This document shows, piece by piece, positions 24,123 through 39,510 of a stretch of DNA of 64,000 bases. The DNA is taken from the NCBI GenBank assembly GCA_012295275.1, contig CM022674.1, positions 15,217,953-15,281,952 on the forward strand, written 5' to 3'. Under the pieces are notes generated by a model that did no database searches, was not told the origin of the DNA, and worked only from the letters and a program-made list of their open reading frames with translations. The translations under genes were made by a program, and so were the position numbers. The number at the start of each line of letters is the position of its first letter. Positions within the stretch are counted from its first letter, which is position 1. The DNA is from Chrysomallon squamiferum. Taxonomy: Eukaryota > Mollusca > Gastropoda > Neomphalida > Peltospiridae.

Positions 24123-25540
24123 ATGGCTTCAAACTTGACTACCAAGTCAAAGAAAAGCGAAAGCTTACGGATTAACATCTCTGGCTCGCTCAGTTACGCA
24201 TCGAAGGCAAAACTGGGACGCTCCGGCCGGCGGAAGGTTAAACGTTACGGCAAGGAGAGCGTGTCCAGACTGCCCAGCGGTCAAGCTCGGCCTGTCCAGG
24301 ATATCGGTGGACATGCGGGTAGTGTTGTAAGAACTGACAGAGAAATATGGAGATCTTTGTGGAAGAAACTTCTATACGAGAGGTGAGTTTTAAAGGACAG
24401 ACAGATAGATAGATAGATAGATAGATGGATATAGAGATAGACAGACAGACAGTCAAACAGACAGATAAATAGACGGATGGATAGAAATATAGATGGACTG
24501 ATAGGTGGATGGATAGAGAGAAAGAGTGAAAGAAAGAAGAAAACGAAAGAAAGAAAGACATTTTATTTTCTGTATTATTCTTCTTTACTTTCCTTTTTCT
24601 TACTAGTTAATTGTTATTATTATTATCATATTCATTACTGTTGCTGCTGTTGTTAATGATGATGATGAAGCTGTGTTTTTTTTTTTTTTTTCTGCGCTCA
24701 GAAAATATCCAGCAAGATCCAGGAAACAGCCTTTCTAGTGTCATTTAATCACTTTCAGTTCAATTTACCGTTTTATACGTGAATAGATATAACATCAGCA
24801 TCTACACATACACACAAACATGCAAACGCTCGACAGCATACACTTAAAATACACACAGCACACACATACATACAGACAGACAGACATCCACTGCACATTA
24901 ACAAAAACAAGTATGCTCAACATGGACGCAACACACAACACAAAAATACACACGTTTTACGCGCACACACACACACACACAGAAAGATATATAACCTCGC
25001 CATTTCATGCCACGCATGTAGCGAGGCAAAACGAAATAACATTATACATGAACGGATGGCCTGCTGATAACAAAACTCACCAATCTTTAACTAATTTACA
25101 TTAATTGAAGTGCAGAAACACAAAACCATCTCCCATAGTTTTATGTCTTCGTACAAACAAGAGTCAATTTCACATCTGAAATAAGCAACAGATAAATAAT
25201 AGTTCTAGTGTTTTGTTCATGTTTAATTTGCCTTTATTCACCTGGGGTTTATATGTCAGTATTTGGCTGTTGTTAAGAAATGATTATTATTATTGTTGAT
25301 GTTATTACTGTTACTGATGCCGTTATTGATGTTGCTGTTGACTTAGATGTTACTTTGTTTTGTTTATATTTATATCAGAGTGTAATTTTTGTTATTTATT
25401 TACTAATTAATTAGTTTATTTATTTTATTTATTTATTTATTTATTTATTCATTATTATTTGTTTGTTATTATCTGATCCTTATTATTATTATTATTTGAC
25501 AAATCCAAGATAATAATAATAGTATCATTGTTGTTTCTGT

Positions 25541-25630
<90 letters not shown>

Positions 25631-27724
25631 TCTATTCATTTTAATTAGTATTTCTTCTTGAAGTTTTTTTCTCTCTTGCTTTCAAACGTCTTTTCAAAAG
25701 AAAACTCAGTATTATGTTAATACAATAATGGACACGAGGAAAAAAGAATCACTATCATTTTTTTTTCCTAACGCCTCTAGACTGTCGTTAAGATTGCAAG
25801 GGCGATTTCAAAAATTCAGAAAAGAGGGAAGGGGGCGGTGATTGTGTAAAAAATGTTCAAAGTAGAAATAAATAACTTTATAAAGAAAGATATATTATTA
25901 TTCATGTCATAAAAATGGGGGGACACGATACAGGGGCGTCGCCTCCCCTCCTGCCCGCTTTAAACGGGGTGTGTGGCATGAACTTTATTAAAACAGTTTT
26001 ATCTCCTGTCAGAAACTTAATACTGCAGGGGATAATTTAAGTCGCACACATTTCTTTGTTGTACGCTCATTTTAATATTTTATTTTCAGCAGTAAAATCT
26101 AAAAGCTGAAATATGAGTCCAAGCAGTCCTATGAATATAAATTTAATTGTTATTAAGTTTACAAGTACAGACATTTAACTAGTCAATGAGTTAGCTAGTA
26201 CATAGTTAATCGGCTAGTATATATATATTTAACTGGTTACTAAGTGAAAACAGTACAAATTTAATTGTTAGTAAGTTAACGAGTACGCATGCAATTGGAT
26301 AATGAATTAACGAGTAGAAATTTAACTGGTTAGTGAGTTAGTATATATATAATTGGTTAGTATGTTAGACAGTGCTAATTTAATTGTCAGTCAGTTAACA
26401 AGTACATACGTAATTCGTTAGTAAGTTAAGAAATAAGTATACAGTTTGTTAGTATGTTAGCAAGTATATAAATTTGAATTGTTTATCAAAGGCTGCTGCA
26501 TGTTGTGTATATATTTGTAATTTGTTAACTGTGAGAAGGTGCATGTATAGGTCCCTCTAATGGTACCAGAAAATACTAACACACGTGGTATCTGTACGTG
26601 GGATTGTATCTCAAATAAATTAAATTAAAATAAAATAAATTAAATTCAATTAAATAAATAAATAAAACAACTGTAACGTTCATTAACAATGAAACAAATA
26701 ATAGCTTTTAACATGCGAAACAATTTTTGTTGGGTTTTTTCCTGATTGTTTATGTGTTTATCTCCGATGGTATAAAACAAGTCTTTGCATGTTATCAGCG
26801 ACAACATTAGATTTTTAAAACATGTAAATTAATTCTTCCATCTCGCTCTCTTTTGTAACTAATATGTGTGTGTATGTATGTGTATGTATGTGTATGTATA
26901 TGTATGTATATGTGTGTATGTGTGTGTGTGTCTCTCTCTCGATCTCTCTGTGTATATGAGTGTGTGTGGATAGATAGATGGATAGCTAGAGAGAAAGACA
27001 ATGGATTTAATACAAAGTAGAAATCAGACGTAATAACAGCAGTATGAGTCATTTATATATGTCATACACGCACACATACACACACATACTCACAGACACA
27101 CAACATCCACACACAGACACACATATATACAAACACCCACTCAAACATATACACATACATACATAGAAACTCATTTTTATAATAATATTCATTTAATACA
27201 TATATTTTTTTTTTCTTGAAACAGTGTCTTTCTAACGTGTTAGCATTGTAATTTACGTGTAACAACAAGTCTGGTATGGTATCTGTATAAACATAACTTT
27301 TATTACATGTTAGTAGTCTGTTTGCATACAGTGTTGTACAGATAATTTATATATCGCCACAGTAAGTTTACACACACTTACCTCATCTCTTGACCTTTTT
27401 TAACACACATTATAAACGTGTACTCTTACTTCTTTTATTTTTCTTCTCCTCGTTTGTTTATTCCTTCTTCTTGTGTTCGTTTATCTTTCTTTTCTTTCAG
27501 TCTTTTTATTTATTTTATTTTATTTATTTTTTTATCTGTCTTTTGTTTCCTTTATTGCTTTTTATTCGAACTTTTTGTTAATTTATTGTTTGTAATTCTT
27601 TTTTTTTTTGTTACTTTAAATATCACTTTTTTTTGTATTCCTCATTTTTGTTTTTCGCCTGGTTTGCATTTTCTTTTTCTTTTTTAAGTCATTTTATAAG
27701 TTACATAAAGCGTATACTAGTAGC

Positions 27725-27770
<46 letters not shown>

Positions 27771-27860
27771 ATGTAGTAAAATAAGTAATAGTGATAGTAG
27801 TAGAAACAGTAGCAGTTGTACTAGTGGTAGAGGTAGCAGTAATAATAGTAGCAATTGTAC

Positions 27861-27909
<49 letters not shown>

Positions 27910-28464
27910 TCTATATTATAACGAAGAAACAACGATCTGTTTAAAAATTCAAAGAAATATTATACTATTATGAAGCAAAACATTTTCTTTGATTAATGGA
28001 TTTGACATTCCTAGCAAACTGAAACGTAACAAAAATGTCAACACGTGTCCACTTGTTAGAACAATCCAAAAAGGTGTTTGGCAGTTTATTGGTATTAGAC
28101 GTACCCTTCAAGTACACTGTATATACGACAAAGTGATATTGTGAAGTAAATAAAGGAATGCATATATACTTTTCTTATCAGATAAAAAAAAACAGCGACA
28201 GAGGTCATGGTATGACTGACAAACTGAATACGTGAAGTCGTGACCAGAGTTACATTTTAAACATAAATTTCTCCACTGACTCGCTTTTTTCTGAACGTAT
28301 GGAAAGATAATAAATGGGCATAGTTATTTTTTCTTTGGCTAATTCTATGAAACGTAAGTCTTTTTTTTTATTATTCTTTTTTTTGTTGTTAGTATTTAGC
28401 TTTTCTTTTTTTCTTATTTATTGATGTATTTATTTATTATAATTATTATTGTTATTAATATTAA

Positions 28465-28524
<60 letters not shown>

Positions 28525-30232
28525 TAATGTTCCTTACAGGATAACTAAACTTATAGTAATAATTTTAGTAGGAGTAGTAGTAATAGTTGTTTTTGTTGTC
28601 GTTGTTGAAGTTGTAGTCATAACAGTAGTTACTCTTACAACAACAATAATAATAATATGAAGAATAGCGACTACAACTAGTAATTCAAGTATTAATGCTA
28701 CTACTACTACTACTACTATTACTACTAATACTAATACTACTACTATTACTACTACTACTATTACTGCCTCTACCATTATTAATGATACTACTTCTGCCAC
28801 TATTACCGCAATATATATATTACTGCAACTACTACGGCATCAATAACAATTGTTACTACTACCACAGATTTTAAACTTATAAAATTCTAATCACAACAAT
28901 ATCAAATTTAGTTCATTCTCCAGTTAAGCAGAGTCTGGTGATGCCTGGGGCTAACTCCTTGATTGTAAGCTCAAAAAACTCAAGTATAAAGCCTAAAACT
29001 GAGAAATATTACGAGAAAGGAAGATATTTTGAATATGTAAACACAGATGAAACATAAAATAAACACTTCATTCGATTTAAATATAAATTAACTAAATTTA
29101 TTAAGTTTTTTTTTCTCTGATTGGATGCCACCCCCTCATTTAGATACGTGGGACCACCGCCCCTCCGCCCCCCTAGCACCCCACTGGTTATGTCTGCTTG
29201 TGTCCGCGGCTGGATTCGATCCCAGTACGTCCCGATCCTTAATCCGATAGTTTTAATCTCAGTATTGCTTAACCTGCACTGTACACCTTATAACAACAAG
29301 TGTTTGTTAAAGTTTGTTTACTTCCTAAGTGACACTAACATTTCAGAATTCATACTACGAAATAACATTTAAAAAAAAAAAAATTCTTATCTATTTCGTG
29401 TTTTTAATCAAACAACTGTCTCGATGTTTTCTTAGTGTGCTGAGAACGTGTTACGTGTGTGCGCTGTTTGACATGGGATTGTATAAGTGTGAAACACGAG
29501 TAAGTGTTATATATATAGAAAGTAGGAGACACTTTGCGAAGGTTGTTTTAATGATACATATGTGAGTCAACGTCGCTAAACACTGTACATGAAACTGTAT
29601 TTCGAAAAAGTTGAGTTTTGTTTGTGTCTTTTTTAATACATCTCTTGTTACAGTCTGCACATAGACAGTGTTACTGAACCCACTGAGTTAAGGAGGCAAA
29701 GTACATTTGTCACCTCACGAAATAATTAATATGAGTATTGCTTCTGACAAGTCCCGTAATTGTTTTTTTGTGTGTGGGTAGGTTGTTAAAGACAGAAAAA
29801 GAAAACGAATGAAATAAAGAAAGCCATAACGAATGAGGAAAGAGAAAAAGCCTGAATGAATGAGAAAAAATGAAAGAAATGAAAATTAAAGAAAGAGAAA
29901 GGAAAAAAAAAATAAAGGACGAAAGAAAATATAGAAAGGGAAGTCGAGACGAGAAGAAAATACCGAAGAAAGAAAAAAGGGAAGATATATCTGTTTGCCT
30001 TCACTGTAAGTGATTAGATTACTGATCAGCTTATATTCTAATCGCAGTGGTTTTGAAAACAGATTATATTCTCTACGTCTTACTGTCCGGCTTAATCTCT
30101 TCATGCTGGGATTGTCTATGTAAACATCAATAGAATAAGTCAGATTTGTTTTAATATTTTGTTATAACGAGACTAGGTGAAGTACACGTTATGATGTTAT
30201 TGAAACGGATTACTGAAGTAGTGATGCTGATG

Positions 30233-30265
<33 letters not shown>

Positions 30266-32278
30266 TTAATAACAGTAGTAACGACAGCAATAATAATAAT
30301 AACTGAAATAACAACTACATCTACTAAACCAGTACAGCAACAATGATAAAAAAAATAATAATAATAAATAAAAATAAAAATAAAAAATAAAAATAAAAAA
30401 GATAAAATAATAAGAATAATAAGAACATTAATGTTATATTAACTTCATGGGCGAACTAAGAACTTTTAGCAGCGTTTTCACTTTGTCTGTGAGCCAATGT
30501 TTTACTTAACGACCTACTCAATACATTTTTAATCTACTGATATTTTTCAATGATTGTTTAGCGTGTGTGTATGATTGTTTGTATGTGTATGTATGTCTGC
30601 ACTTTTTTTTTACGAATGACAGAAAGAACGAGATTAAAAACTCTTTTTGATAATAGCAGCAATAAAATGTTAATACGTGCCTTCCCATAATCAGAAATTC
30701 TCGGTCTTTGGCCTCCTCGTTGAAATGGGTCAGATACTTAGACAAAGTAAAAATTATCTTTCTACATTCGTTTCTGGAGTGAAAGAAACAACATTTTAGT
30801 TCCTTACTCTTATTAGTTCACTTGAATGTTTTCGTTTTCATACTGAAAAGTCATAATAATGAATAACCCCTGCCTTTTGACGATGACGTACAAATCAATT
30901 CCCTCAAAATCATGTTTATTTGGGAATGGAAAACGAAACTGGATTTGAAATTTCGTAAAAAAAAAACCCATCAGTACTTAATTTTGATTTTGTTTTCTTT
31001 CAGGAAAATGTCGAGGCTTGTGAACCACCTGACCGATACTCAGCGTTTCTACGAGGAATACGTGAGACTGGCTCAAGAACGAGACGACAAAGAAAACCGA
31101 GACCGAAGCAGCACAAACCACGTCCCTATCTTCAACAAGAGACTTTTCACGACGCAGGGGTCCGTTGTCATCACCGCCGAGGCGAGGCGAATAATGGCGA
31201 GGAACGGCCGGGCGCGCCCGGACGAACGAATCCAGCCGCTGGTTAAGGCCGAACTCCTAGCCATGCGCAGTGTGGTTTCCGGTCTAAAAATGGTTCACCA
31301 GGATCGAGACTACGTTAAGAAAGCTCTCTGCCACTGTCTGACGTTTGAGTCGTACGCCGCACATCAGTTCATAGTTAAACGACCGCACGAAGACTGCCTG
31401 TCGTGTTACTACATCGTGCGCGGCGAGGTGGAGGTCACGTACGACATCAAAGTGACGGAGACGAAACGCGTCTATCAGCCTAATATAATTTACAGTCACG
31501 GAAGCGGTGAATTCCTAGGCCTAGTTTCCCCAGACGGATTGTCCGAGGATATCTCTCCCCCAGCTACAATCTACACTAAAGAGAGTTGCGAGTTTCTGAG
31601 AATTGACAGGACGAAATTTCACAGAATTATCAAAGATTACGATGAAAGGTTCACGGAAGAAAAACGTGAATTCTTCTCCCGAAAGTCTTGTATTCTGTCC
31701 GCCATGTTGCCTGATTCCAAAGAAAAAATCTTGAATAAAGTTAGCAGACAGGTAATATTTTATTATTTATTTATTTTATTTTATTTTATTTTATTTTATT
31801 TTATTTTATTTTATTTTATTTTATTTTATTTTACTTTATTTTATTTTATTTTTCATTCTTCTAAAGAGATTTTCATTTTTATTCTCTAATTTTATTATTA
31901 GTATAGCCTATCTTCCACGGGTATGCAAAACACTCATGTCAAAAATATATATGGACAATAGTTTATTATAGCAAACCACGATATCTTAAAAAAAATAATT
32001 CTTAGAAAAGAAAAAAAAAGATATGTAAAAAGTCTATATATGGGATGTGTATTTTATTATTAATATAGGATTTACGCCGATATTTAATAAAAGAGTCACT
32101 AGGGTGTGTTAACTGTTTATTAGATTCTTGTTGTTGTTTTGCTTGATTTGGTTTTCTTCCTCGTTGTAGATAATCGTTCAGAACTGTGTAATTTTTATTT
32201 ATTTATTCATTTAATTGAGTGTTTATTTATTTGTTTGTTTGTTTGTTTGTTTGCTTGTTTGATTGCTTGTTTGTTTGT

Positions 32279-32309
<31 letters not shown>

Positions 32310-32514
32310 TTCATTTAATTATTCAATTATTTCTTTATTTCTTTATTTCTTTATTTATTTATTTTCCTTTCAGGAGTTCTCGTGCAATCGCGAGATTATT
32401 GTGCAAGGAGAGAAATCAGATTATATTTACTTCGTTGAATCTGGTTTGTATAATTTATTTATTTGTTTATGTATTTATTTATTAAATATCATAATCATCA
32501 TCATCATCAATACG

Positions 32515-32598
<84 letters not shown>

Positions 32599-34083
32599 TA
32601 TGCGTGTTTATAAAATATATAATAATAGTTTACACCTAATACACGTATAATTAAAAACGGCAGACGTTTATGTTTATTTCTCGGCAACTTTGGAAGCTGA
32701 AACGTTTTCTGTGTATATATGAATGTATGTATCGGTGTCTGTGTGTCTGTATATATGTATCTGTGTGTATCCATATATGTATGTATATATGTGCATGTAC
32801 GTTTGTGTGGGTATGTTATGTTATAGCCAGTGTGTCTGGACATATGCGTGTTGTTGTATGTGAAGGTTATTTATCCAAACATACAATAATTTCATCAGGT
32901 CGATGTCTGTTAATAAGAGAACTGTTTGTGCCTGAAGCAGACAAGATTGTGTCCTGTGTTCTGGGTCAGTGTGAAACAGGTAAGAAAGAAACATTTTACC
33001 TCTTGTTCCTACACTTTCATTTACTTCTATTTTTACTTGTTTCTATAACATCTACACTTTCATTTACTTCTGTTTTTACTTGTTCCTACACATCTACACT
33101 TTCATTTACTTCTATTTTCACTTGTTTCTATAACATCTACACTTTCATTTACTTCTGTTTTTACTTGTTCCTACACATCTACACTTTCATTTACTTCTAT
33201 TTTCACTTGTTTCTATAACTACACTTTCATTTACTTCTATTTTTACTTGTTTCTTAACATCTACACTTTCATTTACTTCTATTTTTACTTGTTTCTATAA
33301 CTACACTTTCATTTACTTCTATTTTTACTTGTTTCTTAACTACACTTTCATTTACTTCTATTTTTACTTGTTTCTATATCTACACTTTCATTTACTTCTA
33401 TTTTTACTTGTTCCTACACATCTACACTTTCATTTACTTCTATTTTTACTTTTATTTTTACTTGTTTCTTAACATCTACACTTTCATTTACTTCTATTTT
33501 TACTTGTTTCTATAACTACACTTTCATTTACTTCTATTTTTACTTGTTTCTTAACATCTACACTTTCATTTACTTCTATTTTTACTTGTTTCTATATCTA
33601 CACTTTCATTTACTTCTATTTTTACTTGTTTCTATAACTACACTTTCATTTACTTTATTTTTACTTTCTTAACATTTTACACTTTGTTTTACTTCTATTT
33701 TTACTTTTCTTAACATCTTTCATTTACTTCTATTTTTACTTGTTTCTATATCTACACTTCATTTACTTCTATTTTTACTTGTAACATCTACACTTTCATT
33801 TACTTCTATTTTTACTTGTTTCTATAACTACACTTTCATTTACTTCTATTTTTACTTGTTTCTTAACATCTACACTTTCATTTACTTCTATTTTTACTTG
33901 TTTCTATATCTACACTTTCATTTACTTCTATTTTTACTTATTTCTTAACATCTACTTTCATTTACTTCTATTTTTACTTGTCTATTTTCACTTGTTTCTA
34001 TATCTACACTTTCATTTACTTCTATTTTTACTTATACTTACCTACCTACTTATCTATCTATCTATCTATCCGTCCGTCCGTCC

Positions 34084-34121
<38 letters not shown>

Positions 34122-34714
34122 GTATTCGTCTCTTTCTCATTTATTAATTTATTTCTCAGGTGACTTTTTCGGAGAAGAATGTGTTTTAGATGACAGACCT
34201 GCTCACTGTACAGGAACTCCCACGTGCCCCACAGTGATTTTAAAAATGCACAAGTAAGAGAAATAGTTTAGTTTTTGTTCACATTTAAAATATACATTTT
34301 TATTTATTTTTTTATTTAATTTATGTGTGCGCGTCTGTGCGTGCGCGATTTGTATGTGTGTACGTGTGTATTTTGTAGAACACATGTCATTATGTTTATC
34401 GCAGATTAACCAAACATCATTGTGAGTAAAAAAAAAATAATAATAATCCGTCAAATTACGACTCAGCCAAACCAGAACATTTAAGTAGATTAAATTTAAT
34501 GCAATAAAACTATATAAACTTACAACAACTTTCAGTTTCTATCTTCAATATTTGCAGAATATCAGATAATTTCATAATTTGTAAAAAAATTCAAAATTAA
34601 TAAAAGATTTTAATTAATATCTATAATTTAATTGCAAATATGCAAATTAGGACAACCATTCGTTTTGAGAGGCTGAAGTGTACATAAGCATTTTAGATGG
34701 CGTTATACTTTTAT

Positions 34715-34745
<31 letters not shown>

Positions 34746-36008
34746 GCCTGGTTAACGACAGGCTCCTAGGTCTCATCCTAGAGGAATTTTTGAGGGGGTA
34801 CAGGTCGCCCTCGGGTGACCCGCCTACTTCGCGGGATGCCCTTGTTGCCGTGATCTGCCCTTACCCCACAAAAAAAAAAAAAAAGTTTTATCCACATTTG
34901 TTCTAATCTATTTGTATTTTCATTGATTTTAAAAATATTAAGTGTTATTTATTTTATTTTTTATCTGTCTGTAATTTCGATTTCTGAAAATTTTACATTT
35001 TTATTTTTAAAATCTAATTAACTTATTTATTGTAATTATCTTCCACAAGGTTCATTTTCCTAATCACTTTTTTTTTTTTTCACTCTAGGACAGCGTTAGA
35101 AATTGTGCCAAAAGATCATCTCCACAACATCATCTCCAAACATCGACGAGATTACCCGGATGACGAAGATCTGCGAGAACGAGGCTACCGAAAGACAGTG
35201 TGGAACAATTACAAGCATGCGCAGATTAGACAAACTCTACAGGAGAGTGGAAACTTGAAATATCTATCTCGCAAAAATGTTCCGCGAGTTAGGAAACGAC
35301 CGCCAACAGCAAGGTACGTTCACTGAATTATATAGCAATGTCAAATACCAATGATTGAAAATGGAATAAAGGGCATTTAATGAGTGACATATTTCTGAAA
35401 GGGTTATTTATTTATTTATTTTTATTTATTATTATTATTATTATTATTATAAAAGTTTTGAAATATCAGAAGTTTGCACATCTGCCCTCTATATTTTATA
35501 ATTTTATTATTAGTAGTAGTAGTAGTAGTAGTAGTAGTAGCTGCAGCACCCACCTTCGTGTAAGTTCGCGATGTGTATTTTTAAACACTGGAAGGGTCAC
35601 TTTAAACGGTGTCTTCCCATCTGGTAGAATTCTCAGTTCGTATGATTCCCATTTCCCACTGCTAAATGATGAAAATGTGAAAATGCTTGGAAATGTAAAT
35701 ATTATATTGATAAGTAAAACACAAAAGAACCCCTAGTTGATATTAAAATGTAATATGTAGGCTCTTGCTTGCTTCTTTGATACTGGAGTGTGAGTATGTG
35801 TGAGAGTGAGTGTGTGTGTGTGTGTGTGTGATATACACTCGGACACATACACACTCATACATATGTGTATGACTGTGAGATGTGTGTTTATGTTTAAGAC
35901 AAACTAAAATAGTTTTGCACGTTTATATATTATGTCTAGGTGTGAATGCGGTTGTGCATTGATGTGAATGTGAAAACGGAGCAAATACAAAATTATGAGG
36001 GGGGAGAG

Positions 36009-36049
<41 letters not shown>

Positions 36050-36690
36050 ATAATAATAATAATAAAAGCAATGGTGCATAGATAGATCAATAGGTTAATT
36101 AATAGGTTAATTACTTTCTGCAGAATACAGTTCAAGGAGAACATTCTGGACTTCGTCACACGTAGCTCACAACTTCAGTCTGCCAGAACTCGCTCCGCCG
36201 CTGCTAACACAACAAACGTCGCTGCTACCACGATTCGACCCTGGACCTCTCCCACAGTTTCAAACAGAGGAGAACCTGACGGTGCCGAGGCGGTCACTCC
36301 TTCTGTTCAAGAAGGTAATAACAATATGCATTAATTAAGCCATAGAAATAAATGGAATAATATAGCATAATGCAAAATGAATAAGTAAAATGTAACTTTG
36401 TTGTGTTTATACATTTATGTTTATGTATGTGTGAGTGAGCGGGGGGAGTTGCAGACGATTTGATTATTGGTAGATCGAGATGGACATATAAATAAATTTT
36501 CGTAATATTATAAATAAATTCAAATCCCAAACTGTTTAATAAACAAATTCATTAAAAAAAAAAAAAATAAATGAAATAAAATAACGTTTCATGAGTAATA
36601 TGTAAGTATAGTTTATGAATTTATCTGAAACAAACCTCAGAATATGATTTTGCTGTGGAGGATTTCAACTGAATCATGATGATGATGATG

Positions 36691-36738
<48 letters not shown>

Positions 36739-37040
36739 TAGTATTAAAGTAACAAGTATTAATACCAGTAATAACTAATAACAATAAAGACAACAAAAAT
36801 ATAAAACAGTAATATCAATAATACTAACATATAAAAACAACGGTAACAAAATAACAGCTAATCACAACAAACCTTTGATAAAGTTAAATAAGTAGCTTGC
36901 GAAAATATCCTTTCGATTGTTTATAACGTCACAGTACCGGCAATTAGTGTAAATCAATTATGACGTCATCAAAATGTTCCTAAACATAGCGAGTGAGCCT
37001 TGGAGAATGAAAAAAAAGCAAATTGTGACAGATAAGAAAC

Positions 37041-37097
<57 letters not shown>

Positions 37098-37263
37098 TAA
37101 TTTTTCGTTATTCCTTTTTACTATAGATGAGACTGGCAAACACAAAACGGAGGAAGTGATAGAGAGTGTTTGCAAGACATCGTTTGATCTTCCGAAAACA
37201 TCCGATGAAAATTCCGGAAAGGTGTGTTAAAGAATAGAATAATACATTATTATAATAAATAAG

Positions 37264-37297
<34 letters not shown>

Positions 37298-38600
37298 TAG
37301 ACTGTTTTTTCTCCGTACTTCGCCATATTTGTTTTACGCCGGCGATCTCTCAGTAATGTTATTTATTTATTTACTTATTACTGTTGTTCTTCTTCTTATT
37401 TTCATTATCATTATATTTGTGTATTTAATATTGTGTTTTAGATACCGCGAGATACCATACAGAGAATGATAAGAGTAAGTAATGATTATGTATTGTATAC
37501 ATACCTCATGATGATATTTATTATCATCTTTCATTTACTGATTTCTTTATTAATTTTTTATTTGATATTTTACTATAATGCATAAATTAGTTTCTCTTTC
37601 TTTACTTTTCGGTTAATTATTATTAAATTATATTTAATTTATTTATTTATTTATCTTCAGGAGAGTGACCCAGAAGAACTGTTACATCAAATGGAAGGTG
37701 GAAGTGAACTTGGTAACCAGCTCAGACAGCTGTTACAAGACACACACAAACCAGAACACCTGAACGGTTTCACAGTTAGTCATATTACCGTTATTTCTTT
37801 ATTGTCGGAACGGTTTCACAGTTCGTCATATTACCGTTATTTCTTTTTGTCGGAACTGTTTCAGAATTCGTCATATTACAGTTATTTCTTTATTGTCGGG
37901 ACGGTTTTACAGTTAGTCATATTATAGTTATTTCGTTATTTTAGAAAATGATATACTTTTAATTACTATTTTATTATTATTATTATTATTTTATTCGTGT
38001 TCCTCTGAATAGATTAGTCAAGTTACAGTTACTTCATTATTTACGATTTTTAATATTATCTGTGCATTTGTCTATAATTGTATGTACACTACATACGTAC
38101 GTACAGCGACCTGAATATTTATTCATTTGCCTGGGGTTAGTGACACTTTACGTTGTGTTATTCCATTACGTTGTATTACATCACGTTATATAAACGATGT
38201 TTTACCATATAATCCAGAAAACCAGCGTTTTGGTCACAATGAAGACGGAGGATATTGTACGGAAGGCCAAAGCCCAGGCAGAGCAGTCGACAGACAGGTC
38301 AAAAACGGACAAATCAACTGACACTAGAGAGTAGGTTACATGTAATTATGTAATAGGAAAAAGTCATTAGGAGAAAAGTAAATGAAACAGTTGACTGACA
38401 TGACAATGTAAAATGCTAAGGTCAGTTTTAAGATTTTTGCAGAAATTTATGTCGCGTGTATGTTGAATGATGATAAGATTTTACTAAACATTTACTAAAC
38501 ATGGTAGTTACAGGACGGTTTCAAAACAACAATAATAAAACAAAACGTTGCACAACACATACTGTTTTTATCATCACAATTATTATTCTTATTCTTCTTC

Positions 38601-38640
<40 letters not shown>

Positions 38641-38934
38641 TATAGTTGGTGCACCGTGCTGCAGGAGGAAAACGAAAAAGCTAAAACGATGATCGCTGCA
38701 GACAAATACAGAGCAGCCATGTTGCGTCGCAGACTGAACGCGCTCGACCACAAACGACGTAGGATGAAACATGAACGTTCGTGGCGCGCGCTCATACCAC
38801 ATGATGACGTCACACCTCAGAAACCAAAGAAATATGTTCTTGATGAATTGCAGGAAAAATATCAAGGCTGTTCTTATAACGAAGCTTCCAGAAAGGTAAT
38901 TTGATTTTTTTTTTTTTTATCACCACCGTCGTCG

Positions 38935-38970
<36 letters not shown>

Positions 38971-39361
38971 GTGTCGATGTTGTTTGTTTTTTTTAAATTT
39001 TCAACCTTCATCTCATTTTCTTTCCAATTGGTATCTCGGAATTAATTTGCACTACTATCTACCTATGAAAAGGTCGGTTTAAAATCATTATTTCTGCTAA
39101 TCGGGAAAGTAATTCAAGAAATTGTTTTTTTCTCTCGCATACAAATTCCATTATTCTGGTTATTACAAAGGTCTGTTTGAAATGTTTTGTTGTGTTTTAG
39201 TTGGGTACTATTACGTTTAGTACGGTATTTCTGTGCAAGGCTCTTACTGCACGACATCGACGTACAAAATCAGACGAGTCTGTGCATCTGGATATTGGAA
39301 AAGAAACCGACATACAAGTAAGTGTTGTTTCTTTTTTATTTATTTATTTATTTAATATTAT

Positions 39362-39405
<44 letters not shown>

Positions 39406-39445
39406 GTTTTTTATTTATTTTTTATTGTTGTTATATATTTATATT

Positions 39446-39510
<65 letters not shown>

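Noticed and set aside
31073-31499. - strand open frames opposite the large CNBD2-like exon
   Set aside because: Shadows of a GC-richer coding exon on the + strand.
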